A DNA stretch of 64,000 nt, taken from contig NZ_JADKYB010000009.1 of NCBI RefSeq assembly GCF_016918855.1, forward strand, positions 62,001-126,000. The letters are read 5' to 3'. A model generated the notes under the pieces. That model had not been told where the DNA came from. It ran no database searches and worked only from the letters and a program-made list of their open reading frames with translations. Both the position numbers and the translations under genes were made by a program. Positions 33,053 to 41,452 of the stretch are shown piece by piece (within the stretch, counting starts at the first letter, position 1; each line of letters starts with the position of its first letter). The DNA is from Actinacidiphila acididurans (GTDB taxonomy: Bacteria; Actinomycetota; Actinomycetes; Streptomycetales; Streptomycetaceae).

Positions 33053-33868
33053 GTGGACATCGGAGTGCTCGGCGCGCTGACAGTACGGGAGAACGAGGTC
33101 TCGATCGCGCCGACGGCACCAAAACCCAGGCGGGTGCTGGCGCTGCTGGCACTCCACGCCAATCAGGTCGTCCCGGTGGGCACGCTCATCGAGGAGCTGT
33201 GGGGAGCCAACCCGCCGCGCAGCGCACGCACCACGCTGCAGACCTACGTCCTGCAACTGCGCGAACTCATCGCCGGCGCCCTCGCGCAGGGCGAGGACCG
33301 CAAGGTCACCGCCAAGGACATCCTGAGCACCCATCCGGGCGGCTACCGGCTGGAGACCAGCGGCGGCAGCGTCGACTTCCGCGAGTTCGACCGCCGGGCC
33401 GCGGCCGGCTACCGGGCCATGGCCGCCGACGACTACGCCGGCGCCGCCCGCCGGCTGGCCGACGCGCTGGCCCTGTGGAGCGGGCCGGCCCTGGGCGACA
33501 TCCAGGCCGGCAGCCAGATCGAGATGGAGATCAGACGCCTGGAGGAATCCAGATTGTGCGTGCTGGACCAGCGCATCGAGGCCGACCTGCGACTGGGCCG
33601 CCACCGTGAACTGCTCTCCGAACTGACCGTCCTGGTCAACCAGTACCGCATGCACGAGAGCCTGCACGGCCAGTTCATGCTCGCCCTGCACCGCTCCGGG
33701 CGCCGCGGCGAGGCGCTCAACGTCTACCAGCGGCTGCGTTCCACCCTGGTCTCCGAACTGGGCCTGGAACCCTCGGCCGCCCTCATCCGCCTGCAGCGCT
33801 CCATCCTGATGACCCGCCCCCAGCCCGTGGCCACCACCGGCGGCAAGATCCGCCTGGCCACCCGCTGA
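33053..33868 (+). CDS. SARP-family transcriptional activator (1)
   Basis: A 271-residue SARP (Streptomyces antibiotic regulatory protein). The N-terminal OmpR-type winged helix (about 1-95, RRVLALLALHANQVVPVGTLIEELWG) is followed by the bacterial transcriptional activation domain (about 100-250, VDFREFDRRAAAGYRAMAADDYAGAARRLADALALW). These proteins bind 11-base-spaced direct repeats and recruit RNA polymerase. GGGGGAA precedes the GTG at 33053. It is close in length and sequence to SARP 3. No ATPase or TPR extension is present. Confidence 0.93.
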   Translation: MDIGVLGALTVRENEVSIAPTAPKPRRVLALLALHANQVVPVGTLIEELWGANPPRSARTTLQTYVLQLRELIAGALAQGEDRKVTAKDILSTHPGGYRLETSGGSVDFREFDRRAAAGYRAMAADDYAGAARRLADALALWSGPALGDIQAGSQIEMEIRRLEESRLCVLDQRIEADLRLGRHRELLSELTVLVNQYRMHESLHGQFMLALHRSGRRGEALNVYQRLRSTLVSELGLEPSAALIRLQRSILMTRPQPVATTGGKIRLATR

Positions 33869-34033
33869 CCCCGCACCACCCGCACGGTTTCCGGCCCGGC
33901 CGACGTACCTGAGAGAGCATCAGATCCGCCCCGGAAGCCCCGTGGCCCGTACGCCGCCCCCCGGCGGTCCGCCGACCGTCCGGCGTACGGCCACCCCTCA
34001 CCCCACCCGCAAGGACGGTGCGGTGGCGGGGGC

Positions 34034-35071
34034 TCACATCCCGGTGGTACGGCGGGCGGTGAGGCGCTCCAGGCGGGTGACCAGGTCCTGCTGCTCCTGC
34101 GAGAGAGCCTCGATACGGCGCCGCAGCCGGGCCACCTCGTCCCGCAGCATGTGCACGCTCACCTCACCGCCGGCCCCCGCACCGCCGCCGGCACCGGCAG
34201 CCGAACTCCCGTCAGGAGCAGCGGCCCTACCCCTTTCCGCCCCCGCACCCGCGGCTGCGGCTGTACCGGGTGGGGGTGCCGGCGGGGTGCCGGGTGTGCG
34301 GCGGGCGGGGGCCGGGTCCCGGTGGTGGAGGATCGCCTCCATGCGGGTGCGCAGTCCCGGGCCCGGTTCCACGCCCAGGTCGTGGACCAGCCGGCGCCGT
34401 ACCCGCTCGTAGGCGCCCAGGGCCTCGGCCTGCCGCCCGCACCGGTACAGCGCGGTCATCAAAAGTTCGTGGAAGCGTTCCCGCAGCGGGTGGGCCACGG
34501 TCAGTTCCTCCAGTTCGCCGGTGATGCGCTCGCACTGTCCTGCGCGCAGACACGCGTCGTACAGGCTCTCCAGCGCCGCCAGCCGGCTCTCCTCCAGCAG
34601 CGAGGCCTCCGCCGCGCAGATCGTGCCGCGCCCGCTGCCCTCCAGGGCGGGCCCGCGCCACAGCGCGAGCGCCGAGCGCAGCAATTGCGCGGCGCGGCCG
34701 GGATCGGCGCCCGCCTGGCGGGCCTGGGCGACCAGGTGGTGGAAGCGCTGTGCGTCGGTGTCCGCGCAGCCGGCCCGCAGCGCGTAACCCGTCGGACGGG
34801 TCACCAGCCACTCGTGCTGCGGCCGGCACGCGCCGGGGGCCGCCGGCAGCAGCCGGCGCAGCCGCGCCACATGGGCCTGCAGGGCGTTGGCGGCGCCCGC
34901 CGGCGGGCGGTCGCCCCACAGCTCGTCGACCAGCCGGTCGGCGGGCACCACCTGACCGGCCCGCACCACCAGCGCGCCCAGCAGCGCCCGCTGCTTGGCG
35001 CCGGCCGGGGCGATCCGCACACCGGACCGCTCGTCGCAGATCTGGACGGAACCAAGGATCAAAAACTCCAT
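34034..35071 (-). CDS. SARP-family transcriptional activator (2) with coiled-coil tail
   Basis: A 345-residue SARP with the winged helix (QRALLGALVVRAGQVVPADRLVDELWG) and activation domain (DAQRFHHLVAQARQ...ALWRGPALEG). Unlike the other two it has a C-terminal extension: an 60-residue Ala/Gly/Pro-rich linker followed by a heptad-like helix (HMLRDEVARLRRRIEALSQEQQDLVTRLERL), probably a dimerisation coiled coil. It is divergent from SARP 3 and shares its 657-base upstream region. The start ATG 35071 has GGAAGGG upstream. Confidence 0.92.
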   Translation of the reverse strand: MEFLILGSVQICDERSGVRIAPAGAKQRALLGALVVRAGQVVPADRLVDELWGDRPPAGAANALQAHVARLRRLLPAAPGACRPQHEWLVTRPTGYALRAGCADTDAQRFHHLVAQARQAGADPGRAAQLLRSALALWRGPALEGSGRGTICAAEASLLEESRLAALESLYDACLRAGQCERITGELEELTVAHPLRERFHELLMTALYRCGRQAEALGAYERVRRRLVHDLGVEPGPGLRTRMEAILHHRDPAPARRTPGTPPAPPPGTAAAAGAGAERGRAAAPDGSSAAGAGGGAGAGGEVSVHMLRDEVARLRRRIEALSQEQQDLVTRLERLTARRTTGM

Positions 35072-35729
35072 CTCGCCCTTCCCCCGGGAAATTCGACGAG
35101 TTCACGGCGGGGCCGGACCGCAGATGACCCCGTAAATAACCGCTGGTCCTTCCTCGCGGCCGACAATAGGCGCCCCCGCCCTTCCGCGGCGGATTCACCA
35201 GCGCCGTACAGGGCGTCGTAGAAGAATCCTTGAGGCCGATTCAGGCGCCGATGCACCGCCCTCCACTTGTCCGGCCACCCCCCGCCGGACCCCCGCCGGA
35301 CCCCCGCCGGACCGCCCCCGCACGGCCGCGGGACCGTCCCCGGATCGGCGCCCGCCCGCCCCCGGCCCGGCCCCCGGTCCGCAGCGCCCCTGCTCGCGCA
35401 CCTGGCCGCGCACCTGGCCGTGCACCTGGCCGTGCGCGCGGCGCGGCCCGCGGGTGGTTGGACGCCCGGCGTGCCGGCGGTATTTCCACGGGGTAACGGC
35501 CAGTTCACAGGGGTTATGTCAGAGGATTGTCAGCGTGATGTCAGTGGTCAATTACAAAGTTCACTCAAGAAGCACTCAAGACGATCTGAGGGGCCGATGG
35601 GCAGCGGGTAAGGTTCCCCTTGTCCGCCGATAGGGGCCCCACCACAAATAGCCGGGAGGCGACAGTATCAACGTGACTCGAACGCCCGGCTCGGGAACCG
35701 ATTACGGCTGACAAGGACCGGAGGGAATC
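35072..35729. other. Divergent promoter region between SARP 2 and SARP 3
   Basis: Contains GACCCCCGCCG-type short repeats at about 35275-35320 and the repeat array at 35504-35580. The left third (35100-35230) is AT-richer and is probably SARP 2 promoter DNA. No gene is supported. Confidence 0.5.
35504..35580 (+). promoter_or_regulatory. Array of 11-bp-spaced heptamer-like direct repeats
   Basis: TGTCAG occurs at 35517, 35528 and 35539, each exactly 11 bases apart. CACTCAAG occurs at 35562 and 35573, also 11 apart. TTCACAG at 35504 may be another member. SARP and PhoP/AfsR-type regulators bind 11-base-spaced direct repeats. The array is 150-225 bases upstream of the SARP 3 ATG. Confidence 0.7.
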
Positions 35730-36551
35730 ATGAAGGTAAGAGTCCTGGGAGCACTGGACGCCGAAGTCAACGGAACGTCCATTGTCCCGACCGCCAGAAA
35801 GCCCCGCCAGATCCTCGCCCTGCTCGCCCTCTACCCGGGCCGGGTCGTGCCCGTGCCCACCTTGATGGAGGAGATCTGGGGGACCGAGCTGCCGCAGAGC
35901 TCGCTGACCACACTGCAGACCTACATCCTGCAATTGCGGCGGATGCTCGCCACCGCCATGGGCCCGGAACCGGCCGGCTCGGCCAAGGAGGTCCTGGCCA
36001 CCCGCTACGGCGGCTACACCCTGCAGATCCCCACCGAGGCCGTCGACGTCTACACCTACGAACGCCTGGTCGCAGAGGGCCGCAAGGCCTTCGACGAGGG
36101 CGAGGACCAGCGTGCCGCGCAGGCCCTGCGCAAGGCCCTGGACCTGTGGGAGGGACCCGCGCTGGTCGACGTGCGGGTCGGGCCGATCCTGGACATCGAG
36201 GTCATGCGGCTGGAGGAGAGCCGCCTGGTCGCCCGGGAGCGGCGGATCGACGCCGAACTGCGGCTGGGCCGGCACGTGGAACTGATCGCCGAACTCACCG
36301 ACCTGATCGCCCGCCACCCCCAGCACGAGGGACTGCACTCCCAGGCCATGGTCGCCCTGTACCGCTCGGGCCGGCAGGCCTCCGCGCTGGACGTCTACCG
36401 CCGGCTGCGCCAGCGCCTGATCACCGAACTGGGCGTCGAACCCTCCCCGCAACTGCAGCGCATGCACCAGGCGATGCTCGCCGTCGACCCCCGCCTGGAC
36501 GTGGTCGCAGGCCCCCGCCGCACCTCCACCTTCGACCTGTACGCGGCCTGA
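35730..36551 (+). CDS. SARP-family transcriptional activator (3)
   Basis: A 273-residue SARP of ActII-ORF4/RedD size. The winged helix contains RQILALLALYPGRVVPVPTLMEEIWG and the activation domain VDVYTYERLVAEGRKAFDEGEDQRAAQALRKALDLW. The GGAGG upstream of ATG 35730 is strong. A promoter-proximal array of 11-base-spaced repeats suggests control by another SARP or itself. A type II thioesterase gene follows 156 bases downstream on the same strand. Confidence 0.94.
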   Translation: MKVRVLGALDAEVNGTSIVPTARKPRQILALLALYPGRVVPVPTLMEEIWGTELPQSSLTTLQTYILQLRRMLATAMGPEPAGSAKEVLATRYGGYTLQIPTEAVDVYTYERLVAEGRKAFDEGEDQRAAQALRKALDLWEGPALVDVRVGPILDIEVMRLEESRLVARERRIDAELRLGRHVELIAELTDLIARHPQHEGLHSQAMVALYRSGRQASALDVYRRLRQRLITELGVEPSPQLQRMHQAMLAVDPRLDVVAGPRRTSTFDLYAA

Positions 36552-36707
36552 CCGGCAGCCCGCCCCCCGCCGCTTTCGCCGCCCGTGCGCCGGCGGGGGC
36601 GTCCCGACCGACCGGCCCCGCCCCGCTGCTGCGTTGCCACCGGTGTGCCCGCGGCCGGCGGGCGTCCCGACGTCGCGAACGCTGCTTACTGTTGCGAAGG
36701 GTGATCG

Positions 36708-37478
36708 ATGCTTCCCGCTCCCGACGCCGTACCGGCCGACCCGGGCCGGATCCGGCTGCACCTGTTCGCCCATGCCGGGGCCGGCGCGGCGGTCTACCGC
36801 CGCTGGCCCGATCAGGTCGGGCCGGCCGCGCAGGCGGTGGCGCTGCCGCTGCCCGGGCGCGAGGGCCGCAGGCGCGAGCAGCGCCTGACCGACCGGGCCG
36901 CCCTGGTCGCCGACCTGCTGCCGGCCGTGCTGGAGACCGCGCGCGCCGGACCGTACGCGCTGTACGGCCACAGTCTGGGCGCGCTCGTCGCCTACACCCT
37001 CACCCGGGCAGTGGCCGCCTGCCGGGCCCCGGCGCCGCTGTTCCTGGCGGTCGGCGCCTGCCTGCCCCCGCACGCCCCGGCGCCGCTTTCCGGTGCGGCC
37101 GACCTGCCCGACGAGCACCTGCTGCCACTGCTGGAGCAGTTGGGCCCGCTGCCCCGCGGCAGCGCCGCCGGCCCCGGCGGGCTGTGGCGGCGCAGTGTCC
37201 TGCCGGTGCTGCGGGACGACCTGCGGCTGGCCGACGCGCTGCGGGCGGCCGCCGCGGACCCTGCCTGCGGCGGCCCGGTGGACGTGCCCGTCCTGGTCTT
37301 CGCCGGCAGCCACGACCCGATGGCCCCGCCCCGGGAACTGGAGGGCTGGCGGCGCTGGTCCACCGCGCCGGTCACCGTCCGCACCGTGACCGGCGGCCAC
37401 TTCTTCGCCGCCGGCCCCGACCTGCCCGCCCTGCTCGCCCGGGCCTGCCACGCCCACGCCGCCGCACCGCCCCGGTGA
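36708..37478 (+). CDS. Type II thioesterase
   Basis: A 256-residue alpha/beta-hydrolase thioesterase that removes stalled or wrong acyl groups from carrier proteins. Landmarks are RLHLFAHAGAGAAVYRRWP at the start (TEII FPxAG-like), the nucleophile Ser89 in YGHSLGALVAY, the acid region VPVLVFAGSHDPMAPP and the catalytic His in TGGHFF. TEIIs are typical of modular PKS and NRPS systems and less so of type II PKS, so it may edit the priming acyl group here. It follows SARP 3 on the same strand. Confidence 0.88.
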   Translation: MLPAPDAVPADPGRIRLHLFAHAGAGAAVYRRWPDQVGPAAQAVALPLPGREGRRREQRLTDRAALVADLLPAVLETARAGPYALYGHSLGALVAYTLTRAVAACRAPAPLFLAVGACLPPHAPAPLSGAADLPDEHLLPLLEQLGPLPRGSAAGPGGLWRRSVLPVLRDDLRLADALRAAAADPACGGPVDVPVLVFAGSHDPMAPPRELEGWRRWSTAPVTVRTVTGGHFFAAGPDLPALLARACHAHAAAPPR

Positions 37479-37690
37479 GCCGCAGCCGCACCAGCCGCAC
37501 CGCCCCGCAGCCGTGCGGCCGTTCCCCGGCCCGCAGGGGCCCCGCGCCCCCGGTGCGGCGGCCGGTGCGCGGGCCCGGCCGCCGCCCGGGTTACGGCTCG
37601 GGCGGCGCGGTGCCGGGCGGTGCCGGGCGGTGCCGGGCGGCACCGGCCGGCTGCGGGCGCGGCTTCGAGGGCCGGGAAGCCGGTGGTGGG

Positions 37691-38449
37691 TCAGTTGATG
37701 TGCGCGGCCAGGTACTCCTCCCAGGTCAGCTTGCCGACCTGGGCCTCGAGGTTGAGGTTGTCGGCGGCGCGGTAGGCCTTGCCGGCCTTTCCGGGCATCC
37801 GCATCGGCATCATCGGGCGGCGCTTGCCGAGCGCCTGCAGGTAGCCGCGGGCCAGGTCGCCCATGCCGTAGACCTTCGGGCCGGCCAGGTCCGGGACCAG
37901 TCCGGCGGGCTGGCCCAGGGTCAGGTCGACCAGGCGGTCGGCGACCTCGCGGGCGTCGACCGGCTGGAACCGCAGGCCGCCGGGCACGGGCACGACCGGC
38001 ATCTTGGTCATCTTGGAGACGACGTTGAAGACCAGGTCGTGGAACTGGGCCGCGCGCAGCGTCGTCCAGGGCAGTCCGGATCCGGCCACGGCCTGCTCGG
38101 CACCGTGCTTGGCCCGGAAGTAGCCCAGCGGCACCTTGTCGGCGGCGATCACGGAGATGTACACCATGTGCTTCACGTCGGCGCGCACGGCGGCCTGCAC
38201 CAGGTTCTGGGCGACCTTGTCGTCGCCCTTGGGGCCGCCGGCCAGGTGCAGGACGGTCTCCACGCCCTGCAGGGCCGGGTCCAGGCCCTCGCCCTTGAGC
38301 AGGTCGGCATTGACGTACTCGACGCCGTTGATGGGGTCCTTGCCGGTGCGGCTGAGCACCCGTACCTCGCGGCCGGCCTGCAGCAGGAGGGGAACGACAT
38401 GCTTGCCCAGCGTGCCCGTTCCGCCCGTGACCAGGATGGGTGACGTCAT
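37691..38449 (-). CDS. NmrA-like NAD(P)-binding protein
   Basis: A 252-residue atypical SDR of the NmrA/SDR_a5 kind. TGGTGTLGKHVVPLL binds the cofactor, and DADLLKGEGLDPAL-type and LHLAGGPKGDDKVAQNLVQAA segments follow, then MVYISVIAADKVP and a degenerate YxxxK (YFRAKHGAEQ). Its neighbour is an ECF sigma factor reading the same way and the pair matches the sigma/oxidoreductase arrangement of group ECF41. Its expression may therefore depend on that sigma factor. Function toward substrate unknown. Confidence 0.82.
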   Translation of the reverse strand: MTSPILVTGGTGTLGKHVVPLLLQAGREVRVLSRTGKDPINGVEYVNADLLKGEGLDPALQGVETVLHLAGGPKGDDKVAQNLVQAAVRADVKHMVYISVIAADKVPLGYFRAKHGAEQAVAGSGLPWTTLRAAQFHDLVFNVVSKMTKMPVVPVPGGLRFQPVDAREVADRLVDLTLGQPAGLVPDLAGPKVYGMGDLARGYLQALGKRRPMMPMRMPGKAGKAYRAADNLNLEAQVGKLTWEEYLAAHIN

Positions 38450-38526
38450 CGTTTCTCCACACTCGTTGCTCGTCCGGGAGCCGGTCTCCCGGCCACATCA
38501 GCGCGGTTCGCTGCCTTCGCCTGTAT

Positions 38527-38553
38527 GACACCTGCCGCGGCGCGAATGTGACC
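38527..38553 (-). promoter_or_regulatory. Candidate ECF41-type promoter of the NmrA-like gene
   Basis: On the minus strand GGTCACA (38553-38547) is followed after exactly 16 bases by TGTC (38530-38527). This is close to the TGTCACA-N16-CGTC pattern I recall for ECF41 sigma factors. It lies about 80 bases upstream of the start codon. Confidence 0.4.
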
Positions 38554-38621
38554 GGATCCGCCACCCGTACGGGGAAGTCCTGCGCGAGCCCGTACGGGAC
38601 CGGTCGTCGCGGTGCCCGGGG

Positions 38622-39503
38622 TCAGGCGTCCAGGACGGCCAGGTCCAGGCCGCGCAGCCGGTCGGGGTGGGCGATCACGTCGATCTCGGTGATCATGTCG
38701 TCGTCGATGCCGAAGCCCAGCACCAGGAACAGCTTGCCCAGGGGGGCCATCACCAGCCCGACGGCGCCGTTGACCAGGGCCGGCTGGGTGAAGCGGACCC
38801 GCTCGGAGGCGGCGAACGCGCCCTGGGCCACGGCGCGGGGGCCGTGCAGCACCACCGGGGCGGCGGTGGGCCCGGCCTCCTTGTCGGCGCGCAGCACCAC
38901 GTCGGGGTGGAGCAGGGCCACCAGGGCCTCGAAGTCCCCGCCGCGGGAGGCGGCCGTGAACGCCTCCACCACCTGGCGCTGGCGGGTCAGGTCCGCGTCA
39001 GGGACCGGCACGCCGCCGCGCACCCGGCGCCGGGCCCGGCTGACCAGCTGCCGGGCGGCGGCCGGGGTCCGGTCGATCATCGGCCCGATCTCGTCGAAGG
39101 GCACCGCGAACATGTCGTGCAGCACGAACGCCAGGCGTTCGCTGGGGCTGAGGGACTCCAGCACCACCAGCAGCGCCAGGCCGACCGAATCGGCCAGCAG
39201 CGCCTCCTGCTCGGGGTTGCCGCCGTCCTCCTTGCCCAGCACCGGATCGGGGGTGTGCGGCTCGAAGGGCTCCTCACGGCGCCGCTCACGGGCCCGCAGC
39301 ATGTTCAGGCACACCCGCGCCACCACCGTGGTCAGCCACCCGGCCAGGTTCTCCACGCTGTCGGTGTCGGCACGCACCACCCGCAGCCAGGCCTCCTGGA
39401 CCGCGTCGTCGGCCTCACTGAGCGAGCCGAGCATCCGGTAGGCCACCGACCGCAACAGCGTCCGGTGCTCCTCGAAGCGGTCGGTCAGCCACACCTCGTC
39501 CAT
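38622..39503 (-). CDS. ECF sigma factor with SnoaL-like C-terminal domain (ECF41-like)
   Basis: A 293-residue ECF sigma factor. Region 2 (about 8-75) contains FEEHRTLLRSVAYRMLGSLSEADDAVQEAWLR, region 4 (about 115-165) contains LSPSERLAFVLHDMFAVPFDEIGPMIDRTPAAARQLVSRARRRV. A C-terminal NTF2/SnoaL-like domain (175-293) follows, which in this group replaces a separate anti-sigma factor. The end IAHPDRLRGLDL resembles the NPDKL motif. The WLPEP motif of typical ECF41 linkers is not present (EPFEPHTPDPVLG instead), so it may be a related subgroup. It lies 172 bases upstream of the NmrA-like gene on the same strand. Confidence 0.88.
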   Translation of the reverse strand: MDEVWLTDRFEEHRTLLRSVAYRMLGSLSEADDAVQEAWLRVVRADTDSVENLAGWLTTVVARVCLNMLRARERRREEPFEPHTPDPVLGKEDGGNPEQEALLADSVGLALLVVLESLSPSERLAFVLHDMFAVPFDEIGPMIDRTPAAARQLVSRARRRVRGGVPVPDADLTRQRQVVEAFTAASRGGDFEALVALLHPDVVLRADKEAGPTAAPVVLHGPRAVAQGAFAASERVRFTQPALVNGAVGLVMAPLGKLFLVLGFGIDDDMITEIDVIAHPDRLRGLDLAVLDA

Positions 39504-39624
39504 CGGTCACATGCCTTCCCTTTGTACGGCGTCACCACCACGACCCCGCAAACACCGCCGATGTGACCGGCCGCCCGAAATCCCCGCCGCGCCCGGGGGC
39601 ACCCCAACCTACCCGCCCCGGTCC

Positions 39625-39668
39625 GCGCACCGTCTGCGTACCGTCTGCGCACCGTCTGCGTACCGTGT
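39625..39668. repeat. Four 11-bp tandem repeats
   Basis: GCGYACCGTCT repeated four times, the last copy with one change. Positioned 120-165 bases upstream of the sigma-factor start codon, so possibly regulatory; may also be slippage DNA. Confidence 0.75.
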
Positions 39669-39730
39669 CCGGCCGGGCCCCCGTACCCGGCCGGACGCAG
39701 GCCGACCCCCGTTACGGCCGCCCCCGGCTG

Positions 39731-40138
39731 TTACGCGGTCGGCTCCGGTTGCGTGGTCGGTTCGGGGGCGGGTTCCACGGTCAGGTCGACGTGCTGCGGG
39801 TAGAACGCCACGTATCCGGCGATCGCGGCGGCGATGGGCTTGGGCGTCTTGTAGGACCAGACCGCGTCGGGGACCTCGCCGTCGTCGGTGATCAGTGCGT
39901 AGTACGAGGCCTGTCCCTTGTAGGCGCAGGTGGTGCTGGTCGGGGTGGGGTGCAGCACGCCGGGCGCGACGGCGTCCGGCGGCAGGTACTGCACCGGCGG
40001 GTGGTCCGCCTCGCGCAGCGTCAGGGCCCGGGTGGTGTCGGCGATGATCCGGCCGCCGGCCCGCACCACGACCCGGCCCGCGGTGGGTTCCACGGTGATG
40101 GGGTGGTCGGGATCCGGCTTGGCGACGGTTTGCGGCAC
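39731..40138 (-). CDS. DUF427 domain protein
   Basis: A 135-residue single-domain DUF427 protein: DHPITVEPTAGRVVVRAGGR, LREADHPPVQYLPPDAV, then TCAYKGQASYYALITDDG and VWSYKTPKPIAAAIAGYVAFYP. The family forms a small beta-tent fold of unknown role. The start is a GTG at 40138 with GAGGGGAGAG upstream. A Pro/Glu/Thr-rich tail ends the protein. It is divergent from the cupin gene. Confidence 0.85.
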   Translation of the reverse strand: MPQTVAKPDPDHPITVEPTAGRVVVRAGGRIIADTTRALTLREADHPPVQYLPPDAVAPGVLHPTPTSTTCAYKGQASYYALITDDGEVPDAVWSYKTPKPIAAAIAGYVAFYPQHVDLTVEPAPEPTTQPEPTA

Positions 40139-40319
40139 GTGTGCTCTCCCCTCGTCGGCCCGGCGGCCCGCGCGCGCCGGGATGCACTGTGCGGGATCGT
40201 CCGCTGGAGACGCTAACCGGGGGCGGGGGGCGTTCAACTGTGGCCGTGCGGCGCAGTCGAACGCGGGCGCGAGTGGGCTACATCTGTGGGGCGTTGGAGC
40301 CGACCTGAGAGAGGATCCC

Positions 40320-40877
40320 ATGACGAGCATCGTTCTTGCCGGGCAACGCCCCCCGGGCCGCCGCGGGTTCGAGATCGTGTTGTCGAGCGAGATGACCGGG
40401 GGTACGGCGGCGCTGGTGGAGGCGCGCGTGGACCCGGCCATGTCCGGGCCGCCGCTGCACACCCACTCCGCGTCGGAGGAAACGTACTTCGTCGTCTCCG
40501 GCTCCCTGATCCTCCAGGTGGGCGAGGAGGTCGTGGAACTCGGCGCGGGCGGCCTGGCGCACATCACCCGCGGCACCGAGCACACCTGGTCCACCCCCGC
40601 CTCGCACGGCGCGCACTTCCTGACCCTGCACCTGCCGGGCGGCTACGAGAACTACCACCCCACCGCGCTGCAGGCCGAGAAGGACAAGGGCGGCCCGCTG
40701 GTGCAGGACGACCTGTTCGAACTGGCGGCCCGCTTCGACTGGAAGATGGCCGGCACCTCCCCGCGCCGGCTGACCCCGCTGGGCGTCCTCGTCCCGGCCG
40801 GCCAGGCCGACGCCGAGGCCGAGGCCGCCCGCGCGGACTACCTGGCCTCCCAGGGCCAGGCCGCACCCGTCGCCTGA
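40320..40877 (+). CDS. Cupin-domain protein
   Basis: A 185-residue single cupin. Motif 1 is GPPLHTHSASEETYFVVSGSL (the HxH(x)4E metal ligands are intact: His-x-His and the Glu) and motif 2 is GGLAHITRGTEHTW with the third His. Such proteins are isomerases, dioxygenases or cyclases, or bind small ligands. GAGAGG stands before the ATG at 40320. It is divergent from DUF427. A pathway role is possible but unsupported. Confidence 0.83.
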   Translation: MTSIVLAGQRPPGRRGFEIVLSSEMTGGTAALVEARVDPAMSGPPLHTHSASEETYFVVSGSLILQVGEEVVELGAGGLAHITRGTEHTWSTPASHGAHFLTLHLPGGYENYHPTALQAEKDKGGPLVQDDLFELAARFDWKMAGTSPRRLTPLGVLVPAGQADAEAEAARADYLASQGQAAPVA

Positions 40878-41019
40878 CGCACGCGCCTGACGCACTGTCA
40901 GTACCGCCCGTACGCCTGCCGGCGGCACCGGCGTCGTGTGGTCGGCCCCGGGCGGCCGGCACGCAGCCACACCCTGCCCGGCCCTGGACGCGTACGGCGC
41001 CGGGCCGACCACCACGGCA

Positions 41020-41046
41020 AAGCCGGGACCCGCGCGGTCCCGGCTT
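41020..41046. terminator. Terminator-like hairpin
   Basis: Arms AAGCCGGGACC (41020-41030) and GGTCCCGGCTT (41036-41046) with a 5-base loop, in the 315-base gap after the cupin gene. Otherwise that gap holds only what looks like the promoter of the next small gene. Confidence 0.65.
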
Positions 41047-41193
41047 CGCCGCTTTGCGCCCCCGGCGTGCGCGGCAGGCGGTCACGCCCGCCACTCCGGT
41101 GGTTCTCCACCGTTTTTCCGCCGCCCGTCCGCCGCCGCGCCCGATGGTGGGCGGGTGCCCCAGGCCGCGCCGCCGCCCCACGTGAGGTGACCC

Positions 41194-41418
41194 GTGAAAC
41201 AGTCCTTCACCCGCCGTGTGCTGTTCCGGATCTACGACGCCCTGCGGGTGTTCGGCACGATCTACACCGGCGTGGAGCCCGAAAGCCTGGCCGCCGCCGG
41301 CGGCCTGCCCTCCCCCCGACTGACCGGCCCGTCCCCCGCCCACCCCGAACGCCTCACCCCGGAAATCCCGCTCACCGCCCTGGAACTGGCGCTGCTGCGC
41401 GAACTGAACCACCGCTGA
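41194..41418 (+). CDS. Small DUF6059-like protein
   Basis: A 74-residue protein starting at a GTG with GAGGTGA-like sequence upstream. RRVLFRIYDALRVFGTIYTGVEPES is followed by a Pro-rich middle and HPERLTPEIPLTALELALLREL. This is the layout of small DUF6059 proteins, which often accompany secondary-metabolite regulators in Streptomyces. Function unknown. Directly downstream starts the 0.8-kb repeat array. Confidence 0.7.
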   Translation: MKQSFTRRVLFRIYDALRVFGTIYTGVEPESLAAAGGLPSPRLTGPSPAHPERLTPEIPLTALELALLRELNHR

Positions 41419-41452
41419 GGCCTTGCGGCCGCACCGCCACAGGGCCACGCCT

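Noticed and set aside
35565..38564. A 999-codon minus-strand frame under SARP 3, the thioesterase and the NmrA-like gene
   Set aside because: Shadow of real genes on the other strand or in another frame; long frames are expected at this GC content. Composition is unnatural.
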